In this document: positions 1-5,542 of the stretch, in pieces | Position numbering within the stretch: the first letter of the stretch is position 1 | Layout: each line of letters opens with the position of its first letter | Notes under the pieces: model-generated | The model's database searches: none | Told to the model about the DNA's origin: nothing | Seen by the model: the letters and a program-made list of their open reading frames with translations, nothing else | Source of the DNA: Actinomycetota bacterium | GTDB lineage: Bacteria; Actinomycetota; CADDZG01; WHSQ01 | Length of the DNA stretch: 5,542 bases | Direction: 5' to 3' | Assembly (NCBI GenBank): GCA_013695055.1 | Contig: JACDBF010000276.1 | Span: 1 to 5,542 of the forward strand | Made by a program: the position numbers and the translations under genes

Positions 1-317
1 ACTATCGGGGCGAGGTCGCCAACCGCTACCGGTACAAGGACGGCGGCGGTGAGGTCGGCATAATCGCCTCGGTAACGAAGCCCTTCTGCGCGGACTGCAC
101 GCGGGCGCGCATATCGGCCGAGGGCAAGCTTTACACGTGCCTGTTCGCATCCAGGGGTCACGACCTGCGTGCACTCGTGCGCGGCGGGACTTCCGACGAC
201 GAGGTCGCGGACGCGATAGCGTCCCTCTGGAGGGTTCGCGACGACCGCTATTCGGAGATTCGCGCATCTGAGACCGCGGGGCTCGAGAAGGTGGAGATGT
301 CCTACATTGGCGGCTGA
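1..317 (+). CDS. moaA: GTP 3',8-cyclase MoaA, C-terminal part (5' end outside window)
   Basis: Only the last 104 residues are present; the first full codon is at position 3. MoaA is a radical SAM enzyme that, with MoaC, converts GTP into cyclic pyranopterin monophosphate, the first step of molybdopterin synthesis. The fragment shows the family's C-terminal iron-sulfur motif CX2CX13C (Cys 29, 32 and 46 of the fragment, in FCADCTRAR and KLYTC), which binds the second 4Fe-4S cluster that holds the substrate. It also has the conserved RYRYKDGGGEVG and DRYSEIR segments and ends in the diagnostic KVEMSYIGG with the terminal Gly-Gly tail. The match is intact up to the stop. The N-terminal SAM cluster motif lies upstream of the window. 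Its position before fdhE and fdhD fits supply of cofactor to a molybdenum or tungsten formate dehydrogenase. Confidence 0.96.
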   Translation, partial: YRGEVANRYRYKDGGGEVGIIASVTKPFCADCTRARISAEGKLYTCLFASRGHDLRALVRGGTSDDEVADAIASLWRVRDDRYSEIRASETAGLEKVEMSYIGG

Positions 318-359
318 CGGCGTCCTTGTCTAAAGCGGCTGACAGCGTCCTTGTCTAAA
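310..359 (+). repeat. 25-bp tandem duplication spanning the moaA stop codon
   Basis: Two adjacent 25-bp units (310-334 and 335-359) differ at one base only (G319 versus A344). The first unit begins in the penultimate MoaA codon and contains its TGA; the second repeats that end, so GCGGCTGAC appears twice. It ends one base before the ATG of the next ORF. This looks like a recent short tandem duplication. No regulatory role is evident. Confidence 0.9.
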
Positions 360-360
360 T

Positions 361-726
361 ATGGGAGACCACCTGGAGCTAGCCACGCTCGAATGGGGGA
401 AAGAAGGCCCCCGCGCCTTGCTGATCCACGACTCGACCTCTCTGGCGCGGAGTTGGTGGCGCCTGGGTGCGGAGATGGCAAGAGCCGGCTACCGGGTTAC
501 GGCACCCGACCTGCGCGGACATGGCGACAGTCCTCCGGGGGACGACTACCTCCTCGGCTCCTACGCGACCGACGTGCTCGCACTCGGGAGCGAGTGGGAC
601 GTTGTTGTGGGTCACTCGCTCGGAGGGGCCATCGCCGCGATCGCCCAAAGGACTGATCGCAGCTTTGCTGCCCGCCTCGTGCTCGAGGACCCAGTGCTCT
701 CCTTGCCGGACCCGGAGCGGAGGTGA
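361..726 (+). CDS. alpha/beta hydrolase fold protein, truncated to its N-terminal half
   Basis: The 121-residue product matches the first half of an alpha/beta hydrolase. It has the strand before the oxyanion loop with HDST (residues 23-26, where HG is usual), the strand-loop APDLRGHGDSP (about 48-58) and the nucleophile elbow GHSLGG (84-89, Ser86 as candidate nucleophile), then LVLEDPVL. These proteins usually run about 250-290 residues, so the cap and the region carrying the acid and histidine of the triad are missing. The frame stops exactly where FdhE-like coding begins, with a 4-base GTGA overlap. The ATG at 361 follows the tandem repeat and has no clear ribosome binding site. A full-length relative would be a small serine esterase or hydrolase, but without the histidine this product is probably inactive. 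It may be a remnant left by a deletion. An unrelated hydrolase inside an fdh maturation cluster is unusual. Confidence 0.7.
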   Translation: MGDHLELATLEWGKEGPRALLIHDSTSLARSWWRLGAEMARAGYRVTAPDLRGHGDSPPGDDYLLGSYATDVLALGSEWDVVVGHSLGGAIAAIAQRTDRSFAARLVLEDPVLSLPDPERR

Positions 727-1130
727 AACCGCTCTCGAAGGAGGAGTGGTCCGGCCCCGCTTGCCCCGCCTGTGGGGGGCTACCGCAGGTCTCGGTGATT
801 CGCGAGGAGTCGGGTGAGTTCATGGCCGGGTCCCCTCGCTACCTCGTGTGTGGGCGGTGCGCGCTGTGGTGGTCCTTTGCGCGTGCCACCTGTCCCTGGT
901 GCGGCGAGGACGATTCGAGACGGGTTGGTTCCTTCTCTCCCGAAGGAGAGCGCTTGGTGAGGATCGACGCTTGCGACGCCTGCCGGGCCTACGTGAAGAC
1001 CTTCGACCTCAGGGAGCCGGGCGGAAAGGACATTGTTCCACTCGTCGACGACGTAGCCACTCTCACGCTTGATGTGTGGGCGCACGAGAAGGGGCTACAG
1101 CGTTCCGGAGTGTCGCTTGCCGGCGTCTAG
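723..1130 (+). CDS. fdhE: FdhE-type formate dehydrogenase accessory protein, C-terminal zinc domain only
   Basis: The 135-residue product aligns with the C-terminal half of FdhE, a cytoplasmic factor needed to mature respiratory formate dehydrogenases. It has four CxxC pairs in family order: CPAC (14, 17), CGRC (43, 46), CPWC (57, 60) and CDAC (84, 87), a double rubredoxin-like metal site. It then has the typical RAYVKTFD and the end helix DDVATLTLDVWAHEKG. FdhE proteins are usually near 300 residues, so the N-terminal helical domain is absent. Its place upstream is taken by hydrolase sequence. The GTG at 723 has GGAG (714-717) five bases upstream and overlaps the hydrolase stop, so a separate short protein could be made by coupled translation. 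Either this is a genuine zinc-domain-only form or the 5' half was lost in a deletion shared with the hydrolase. The domain call is secure; function of the short form is not. Confidence 0.85.
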   Translation: MKPLSKEEWSGPACPACGGLPQVSVIREESGEFMAGSPRYLVCGRCALWWSFARATCPWCGEDDSRRVGSFSPEGERLVRIDACDACRAYVKTFDLREPGGKDIVPLVDDVATLTLDVWAHEKGLQRSGVSLAGV

Positions 1131-1157
1131 GCTGGTGTGACGGGGGGAGAGGATCGA

Positions 1158-1430
1158 ATGGATGACTGGTTCGAGAAGTACGCCGAGGCTCTGGAAGAAC
1201 GGCTCGGCTCGTCCGAGCCCGCGGTCCATCTCACCGCCCACCTGAAGAACCCCATCTTGACCCTGGCGCGCATCGTGGCCCACGGCACCGAACGCAAGAA
1301 CGCCCCCCTGGCGGCTTACGTGGCCGGGCGGTATGTCGTGGCTAGAGGCGCGCAGGGAGTTGGCGAGGCGGCCGCCGTTGCCGAGGCCCTTGAGATCGCC
1401 GAAACCATTACCCCCACGGGGGGGCCTTAG
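1158..1430 (+). CDS. DUF6457 domain protein (molybdenum-cofactor associated)
   Basis: This small 90-residue protein starts MDDWFEKYAEAL and contains the central pattern HGTERKNAPLAAYVAGRYVVARG, resembling the DUF6457 family common in actinobacteria. There it occurs alone or attached to the MobA molybdenum-cofactor guanylyltransferase. No catalytic motif, signal peptide or membrane segment is visible; it looks like a small helical cytoplasmic protein. I chose the ATG at 1158 over a GTG at 1137 because family members begin at MDDW and a purine-rich GGGGAGAGG lies just upstream. It sits 27 bases after fdhE and ends two bases before the fdhD start, so it is surely in the same operon. A role in Mo-cofactor handling is inferred from context. 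The exact function is unknown. The family name is from memory and a profile search would settle it. Confidence 0.8.
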   Translation: MDDWFEKYAEALEERLGSSEPAVHLTAHLKNPILTLARIVAHGTERKNAPLAAYVAGRYVVARGAQGVGEAAAVAEALEIAETITPTGGP

Positions 1431-1432
1431 GC

Positions 1433-2341
1433 GTGGCGCTCGACGCGCGGCCCGGGATGGCCCAACGTCCAGCAAGCAGGACCCGGACCCACGTCCGCGT
1501 CGTACAGCAGGGTGAGGAGCGAGCGCGCTCGGACTACCTCGCCACCGAGGAGCCCCTCGAGATCCGGATCGTGGCCGGAGGCCAGACCCACAAGCTGGCA
1601 ATCACGATGCGCACGCCGGGAGGCGACTTCGAGCTCGCGGCCGGTTTCCTCTACGGTGAGGGAGTGATCGGGGGCCGCGACGACATCTCCCGCCTTACCT
1701 ATTGCACCGACCCAGACATCGACCCCGCACAGCACTTCAACATAGTGAATGTCGAGCTCGGCGCCCGGGCTGTGCCCGACCTCAGGTCTCTGGAGCGCCA
1801 CTTCTACACGACTAGCGCGTGCGGCGTCTGTGGCAAAGCGAGCCTCGAGGCCCTTGAGCTGCGCGGCTGTCCCTTGGTTTCGGGGGGCCCGGAGGTCGCG
1901 CCGGGGGTGATCTATCTTCTGCCCGACAGGCTGCGAGCGGCCCAGGGTGTCTTCGAGTCGACCGGCGGGCTACATGCGGCCGGCCTCTTCAGCTCCGGAG
2001 GCGAGCTCCTCTGTCTGCGCGAGGACGTGGGGCGCCACAACGCGGTCGACAAGGTCGTCGGCTGGGCTCTGCTCGAGGAAAGGGTCCCCCTGAGCGATCA
2101 CATCCTCATGGTGAGCGGACGCTCGAGCTTCGAGATCATGCAGAAGTCCCTCGTTGCCGCGATTCCCATCGTGTGCTCGGTGTCGGCCCCCAGCAGCCTG
2201 GCGGTCGCGCTGGCCCGCGAGTTCAATATGACGCTCGTCGGCTTTCTGCGCGAGCAGCGCTTCAACGTTTACGCCGATAGCGGACGCATCCGCGTTGAGG
2301 ACCAGTCCGAATCGACAGAAGCGCGTTCCTTTCTGCGTTGA
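1433..2341 (+). CDS. fdhD: formate dehydrogenase accessory sulfurtransferase FdhD
   Basis: FdhD takes sulfur from a cysteine desulfurase and passes it to the Mo/W-bis-MGD cofactor, giving the sulfido ligand that formate dehydrogenase needs. The 302-residue length is slightly long for the family. It has the catalytic CGVC loop (Cys130 and Cys133), followed by the conserved TGGLHAAGLF (177-186), REDVGRHNAVDKVVG (196-210) and SGRSSFEIMQKS (228-239), then the C-terminal FLREQRFNVY. All key residues are present and the frame is intact. The GTG at 1433 lies two bases after the DUF6457 stop. An in-frame ATG at 1457 (residue 9) is an alternative start, and residues before about 20 are unlike the family core. 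It closes the maturation operon. The formate dehydrogenase subunits are not in the window. Confidence 0.96.
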   Translation: MALDARPGMAQRPASRTRTHVRVVQQGEERARSDYLATEEPLEIRIVAGGQTHKLAITMRTPGGDFELAAGFLYGEGVIGGRDDISRLTYCTDPDIDPAQHFNIVNVELGARAVPDLRSLERHFYTTSACGVCGKASLEALELRGCPLVSGGPEVAPGVIYLLPDRLRAAQGVFESTGGLHAAGLFSSGGELLCLREDVGRHNAVDKVVGWALLEERVPLSDHILMVSGRSSFEIMQKSLVAAIPIVCSVSAPSSLAVALAREFNMTLVGFLREQRFNVYADSGRIRVEDQSESTEARSFLR

Positions 2342-2594
2342 TGACGGAGCACGAATGAGCTCGAGCTCCCGGCTCTGCTCCTCCCCGCCGCCGCGACCTT
2401 GCAGGCGCAGGAACCTCGCGCGCGATCAGGTAGACGATCGATAGCAACACCTATCCTCCTTAACGGAGAAGGTCGAGGGCCAGCCTATTCGCCTTAGTGG
2501 GGCCAGGGACGTGACTTTCTGCGCCCTTCAGGTCAACAGAAGAGCCTGAAGTTCCCTTGACGGGCGGATAGGGAATCATGACGTCACTCAACAT
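2342..2594. other. intergenic region between convergent fdhD and the radical SAM selenoprotein gene
   Basis: No gene is supported in these 253 bases. Visible structure: GGAGCA (2346-2351) pairs with TGCTCC (2376-2381) around a perfect 12-bp palindrome (2357-2368). Two abutting stem-loops lie at 2526-2575. There is an 11-bp direct repeat GATAGGGAATC, at 2567-2577 and again at 2653-2663 inside the neighbouring gene. The 8-bp palindrome TGACGTCA is at 2579-2586. On the minus strand a 39-codon open frame (ATG 2577-2579, TAA 2460-2462; in-frame ATG also at 2592-2594) begins just after the selenoprotein stop. A further frame starts at GTG 2448-2450 behind AGGAGG (2455-2460). Both are weak candidates only. 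I see no tRNA. Confidence 0.6.
2526..2575. terminator. pair of adjacent stem-loops, possible terminator between convergent genes
   Basis: CTTCAGG (2526-2532) pairs perfectly with CCTGAAG (2545-2551) across a 12-base loop. Immediately next to it TTCCCT (2552-2557) pairs with AGGGAA (2570-2575), also across 12 bases. The position, beyond the ends of two facing genes, fits transcript ends, mainly of the minus-strand operon. Neither stem is followed by a T-tract, so this is not a classical intrinsic terminator and could be only a structured 3' end. Confidence 0.3.
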
Positions 2595-4034
2595 CTAATA
2601 GGGAGCCAACTGCTCCTCGGTGGGCTCCGCTCAGCAGTACCAGGGCTCGGTGAGATAGGGAATCGTGGCGCGCTCTTGCACCCCCTCCTGCGACCGGTAA
2701 ACGCTGTTCGGTGGTCTGGACAACCCCGCCCCGCGCCGCGCGACGGTCAGGCGCGCCGGGCTCTGTTCGAGTGCCTCGCTGGCAAGCGCCCACACCTGGT
2801 CGAAGATCTCGTGGCGCCCCACATCGGAGTGTGCGACGAAATTCATCACCCGTTGCTGGAGCCGGTCGACCCTCCGGTCCTCGTGAGCCCACTTCCAGCA
2901 CAGCGCGGCTTCGTCGAAGTCGCCCACGATGTCCTGGGCCTCTTCGAGCTCGAGCAGCCTCGAGCCCTCGGGTATGAGCAGCCGTATCCCGTACTGCACC
3001 GGCGACACGTGCGCGACGAGGTCGAGGTCCCAGATCGCAGATAAGAGATCGACGTAACCCTCGAGTGAAGTCCACGGCGTGAACGCAACGAAAGTCGGGT
3101 TGAGCGTCAGCCCGACGTCCTCGCAGAGTGAGGCGGCGCGCCCGAAGTCCTCTTTGGAGTGGTGCTTGTCGAAGATGGCGAGGACGCGATCGTCGACGCT
3201 TTCGACGGCGCTTGTGACGAACAAAGACCCCGTTTCCTTGAGTTGTGGTACAAGACCGGCGTGCTTCAGCAGGTGCTCGATCTTTATCGTGACGTCGTAG
3301 GTGAGTGCCGGCCAGCGCTCGTGCATGGACTTCGTAACCTCGATGGCATGGCGCGGTGCGTTGAAGAAGTCGGGGTCGCCGAAGGTGATATGGCGCGCGC
3401 CGGCCTTCACTTGTTGCGCGACGTCCTCCAACACCACGTCCTTGGACACAACACGGAACTTGCCTCCGTAGATGGGAACCACCGGGCAATGGCTGCAGAG
3501 ATGTTTGCAGCCGCGCGTCGCCTCCGTGTAGCCGACCTTGCGAATGTCGCCTGGCCCCGCGTGCAGGTGCGCGTACTCCTCGAGCGGGGGCAGGCCGCTG
3601 CGATCCGGGATCACGAACTTCTGGCGATCGAGGGAGACGACGGTTTCGAGCGCGTGAGTGTCGCCCCCTTCCGACAGTCGCCTCACGAGCGCGACGAGCG
3701 GCGCCTCGAACTCGCCCCCAATGATCGAATGCGCGCCGAGCTTGCGCAGGAAGCGCTCGTTCATCGGCGCGTACAGCCCGTAGAAACAGTAGTGCGCGCC
3801 GGGGTTGAGGACGCGCACCTTGCGAAACGCTTCGACGGCGAGGCGCGTTGCCGTGTGCATCGGAACGTAGAAGGCGACCAGGTCGGCCGCCGTGATCGTC
3901 TCCGCTTCGAGGGACTGGACCGCGAGGTCGAGGCACGTCACGGTTGCGCCCTCGCGCTTGAGCCATGCGGCCGGCGACGCGAGCCCGAACGGCTGGCGGC
4001 CAAGCTCGTAGGTGGAGACTAGGACGACCTTCAC
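2595..4034 (-). CDS. CUAEP-tail radical SAM selenoprotein (UGA at 2631-2633 read as selenocysteine)
   Basis: This is a 479-residue radical SAM protein if UGA is decoded; without that the frame stops after 467 residues at ...TEPWYC. Reading on gives C467-Sec468-A-E-P-T-E-E-Q-L-A-P-Y and then TAG, which is the signature tail of the CUAEP/CCAEP-tail radical SAM family. Residues 1-125 resemble a Rossmann-like B12-binding domain (MKVVLVSTYELG, FYGLYAP, IIGGEFE), but no DxHxxG cobalamin-ligand motif is visible. The cluster motif CX3CX2C is at Cys176, 180 and 183 (TRGCKHLCSHCPV). GDPDFF (219-224) and SAVES (275-279) fit the radical SAM barrel. The GTG start overlaps the restored end of the upstream ATP-grasp gene by GTGA, so translation is probably coupled. 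The adjacent Cys-Sec pair near a flexible C-terminus suggests a redox centre, as in selenium thioredoxin reductases; that is inference. The substrate is unknown. Confidence 0.9.
2602..2628 (-). promoter_or_regulatory. putative bacterial SECIS hairpin downstream of the UGA codon
   Basis: Two bases after the UGA, GGAGCC (minus strand, 2628-2623) pairs perfectly with GGCUCC (2607-2602). Past a C/U mismatch, A2621-U2609 and C2620-G2610 can extend the stem, leaving an apical loop CGAGGAGCA with G at its second position. Bacterial selenoprotein genes carry such a stem-loop just inside the coding region, where SelB bound to Sec-tRNA reads it. The hairpin lies wholly within the 11 codons after the UGA. 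Loop geometry was judged by eye and the spacing is somewhat short. Confidence 0.65.
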
Positions 4035-5292
4035 TTCGGCGCGCCGTCGATCTCTATCTCGAGTAGACCGTGAGCGGTGGGCAGGGCGCCCTCGACCCCC
4101 TCGGGGTTTTCGCCCGTCGCGAACAAGAACCCGAGATAAACGGTCGCCCTCCGGGAGCGGCCTGACCGGACGCCCCCGGCCGATCGTGATATCTAGCCCT
4201 GCGATCCCGGGGACGGCGCGCGCCGCCCTGCCCGCCGACCCTCCGCAAGACGCCGGGTGCCGTTATCGGAATCATCATCACGCCGGAGGCCGCCCACTCC
4301 CTGCCGCGCTCCCGCAGGGGTAGCCTTAGCGCATGGCGGAGGATAAGCTTCTCGAGCGTCGCGCCGAAGCCGAAGCGCAACGAGCGCGAGCACAGCCCGC
4401 CGATCGGGCGGGCGGCGATCTCTAGCATCCACACGTCGCCATCGTCGACCCGCAGCTCAGCGTGTACCGGCCCCTCCGTCAGGCCGATCGTGGCGATCGC
4501 TCGGTCGGTGACTTCCTTGATCGCGCCCTGGGTCGCATCGGCGAGGCGCGACGGCGTGACGTACATCGTCTCCTCGCAGTAGGGGCCCTCGAGAGGGTCG
4601 GGCTTGTCAAACGGCGCAAGGATCTCGAGATCTCCGCCCCGAAGCATCCCCTCGACGGCGACTTCTTTGCCGGGCACATAGCTCTCGATCAGTAGCGGCG
4701 CCCCGGAACCCGCATCCGCCTCCTCGCAGATCGAGCGCGCCCTTTTGGCGGCGAGCACGGCCGACTCGGCGTCGTTCGCACGGATCACCCCCCTGCTGGC
4801 GGACAGAGGCACCGGCTTGACCACGACGGGACAGCCGACCTCCTCGGCGAGCGCGGCGACGTCCGCTCCCGCTCCCGCCTGTCTGTAGCGAGGCTGCGGG
4901 ATGGCGCCCGCCTCGAGCGCCCGGCGCAGCGCCGCCTTGTCCCGGGTCGCCTCCGCGGCGCCGACAGGGTTCTGGGGCAGCCCGAGGCGCTCAGCAGCAA
5001 GGGTCGCCACCAGCACGCCCTGATCGTCGGTGGCCACAACGGCGTCGAGCGGGGCCTGCTCGGCGTAGGCGGCAATCGCCTCGGCGCCGGCCTCGGGCAC
5101 CTCGAAATCGACGAGGACGGGCCTCTCCTGCATCGCTGGGGCGATCGCAAAAGACCGGTTCGAGCCGACCACGACATCTGCGCCCAGAACACGGGCCGCC
5201 TCGAGGAAGTCGGGGGCCCTGTACGTCTCTGTGGGCAGCAGCAAAAGCACCCGCGCTCGCCTCGGCGGGACCGCAGAACGAAGGCTGGCCAT
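4031..5292 (-). CDS. ATP-grasp ligase, 3' end disrupted by two apparent +1 frameshifts
   Basis: ATP-grasp enzymes join a carboxylate to an amine or thiol through an acyl phosphate. Numbered from the ATG at 5292, there is an N-terminal pre-grasp domain (RVLLLLPTETYRAPDFLEAA from about 14), then AEATRDKAALRRAL, the ATP lysine region VVVKPVPLSASRGV (about 156-169), LIESYVPGKEVAVEG, and the metal and phosphate site HAELR...MLEIAARPIGGLCSR. The original frame runs to a TAG at 4054, but its last 55 or so residues are Arg-rich and unlike the family. One shift between about 4215 and 4240 restores AVPGIAGLDITIGRGRPVRP. A second, at AAA 4138-4140, restores YLGFLFATGENPEGVEGALP and a TGA at 4031-4033, which overlaps the next gene's GTG. 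Either the sequence has two indel errors or the gene is decaying. An upstream ATG at 5394 adds 34 atypical residues; GTG 5250 is another possible start. The substrate is unknown. Confidence 0.8.
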
Positions 5293-5542
5293 CCCTCTAT
5301 CATGACGTGAAGTCTGTATGACGGGGACCCGAGGAAGGCTCCCCGCGATGGAGGAGGCAACTTGTGAAAAGGACCTCAGGGCTTCTGGCAGCATGAAGCC
5401 GGTGAAGAGGCGTCTACCGCTCCTCTAGAGGAGATCAAGAGAAGATTGAGCGCCAACGTCACAAACGGTAGACAAGACGACTTGCGCCGGGCGAACCTGC
5501 AGGTCCACTCGAGTGAAGGCAAAGGTATCGAAGAGGTGACGG
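5293..5542. other. region upstream of the ATP-grasp gene with no supported gene
   Basis: No recognisable gene or convincing promoter is visible in these 250 bases, which are less GC-rich than the genes. Two short plus-strand frames exist. ATG 5348 gives 27 codons to a TAG at 5425-5427 (not family-like). A start-less frame runs from 5368 to the window end with EEIKRRLSANVTNG-type charged sequence, and could be the 5' end of a gene running out of the window. On the minus strand this should be the leader of the ATP-grasp operon; purine-rich AGAGGAG (5427-5433 region) is too far from ATG 5394 to be its ribosome binding site. Confidence 0.5.
5412..5473. repeat. perfect 14-bp palindrome and flanking 8-bp inverted repeat
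   Basis: CTCCTCTAGAGGAG at 5420-5433 is a perfect palindrome. Directly before it GTCTACCG (5412-5419) is matched in inverse by CGGTAGAC (5466-5473). The position, 130-180 bases upstream of the ATP-grasp start, would suit an operator, but nothing shows which protein would bind. Confidence 0.4.

Noticed and set aside
724..726. TGA at the end of the hydrolase frame as a second selenocysteine codon
   Set aside because: The frame beyond it has no family-like sequence, while the overlapping frame clearly encodes FdhE.
1095..1601. Minus-strand frame of 168 codons across DUF6457 and fdhD
   Set aside because: Antisense to two well-supported genes; low-complexity Arg/Gly composition.
2451..2594. tRNA, possibly selC, in the intergenic region
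   Set aside because: No T-loop GGTTCGA-type motif, acceptor stem or long variable arm can be assembled; only two simple stem-loops are present.
2584..3966. Long minus-strand frame of 460 codons overlapping the radical SAM gene
   Set aside because: It is Arg- and Ala-rich with no domain, and is the +1 shadow of the radical SAM gene, which has the CX3CX2C motif and the CUAEP tail.
3159..4022. Plus-strand frame of 287 codons antisense to the radical SAM gene
   Set aside because: No recognisable domain; it mirrors the codon pattern of the real gene in high-GC DNA.
1..5542. CRISPR array, insertion sequence or phage attachment site
   Set aside because: No spaced direct repeats, transposase-like product or terminal inverted repeats are visible.

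Overview
The window is a high-GC bacterial segment with GTG starts, dense Arg/Ala codons and a DUF6457 gene, which suggests an actinobacterial-type genome (Thermoleophilia/Gaiellales-like or a relative). That placement is inference. The organism almost certainly decodes UGA as selenocysteine, because one gene here makes sense only with an in-frame UGA.

Left half (1-2341, + strand): a tight cluster for molybdenum-cofactor and formate-dehydrogenase maturation. It holds the 3' end of moaA, the N-terminal half of an alpha/beta hydrolase, the C-terminal zinc-binding half of FdhE, a DUF6457 gene and a complete fdhD. MoaA makes the molybdopterin precursor. FdhD delivers sulfur to the Mo/W-bis-MGD cofactor. 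FdhE is a formate dehydrogenase maturation factor. Two oddities sit here: a 25-bp tandem duplication that includes the moaA stop codon, and a junction near 720 where half a hydrolase meets half an FdhE, as a deletion would leave.

Middle (2342-2594): a short non-coding gap between convergent genes, with two abutting stem-loops and weak candidate small ORFs.

Right half (2595-5292, - strand): a two-gene operon. An ATP-grasp ligase gene leads, and its 3' end appears to carry two +1 frameshifts. Its restored C-terminus overlaps, by GTGA, a radical SAM gene. The radical SAM ORF seems to stop at a UGA (2631-2633), but reading through gives the tail C-U-A-E-P followed by nine residues to a TAG at 2595-2597. 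A hairpin suited to a bacterial SECIS lies directly after the UGA. This is therefore a CUAEP-tail radical SAM selenoprotein of unknown reaction, probably working with the ATP-grasp enzyme. It is the most notable item in the window. The last 250 bases contain no gene I can support.
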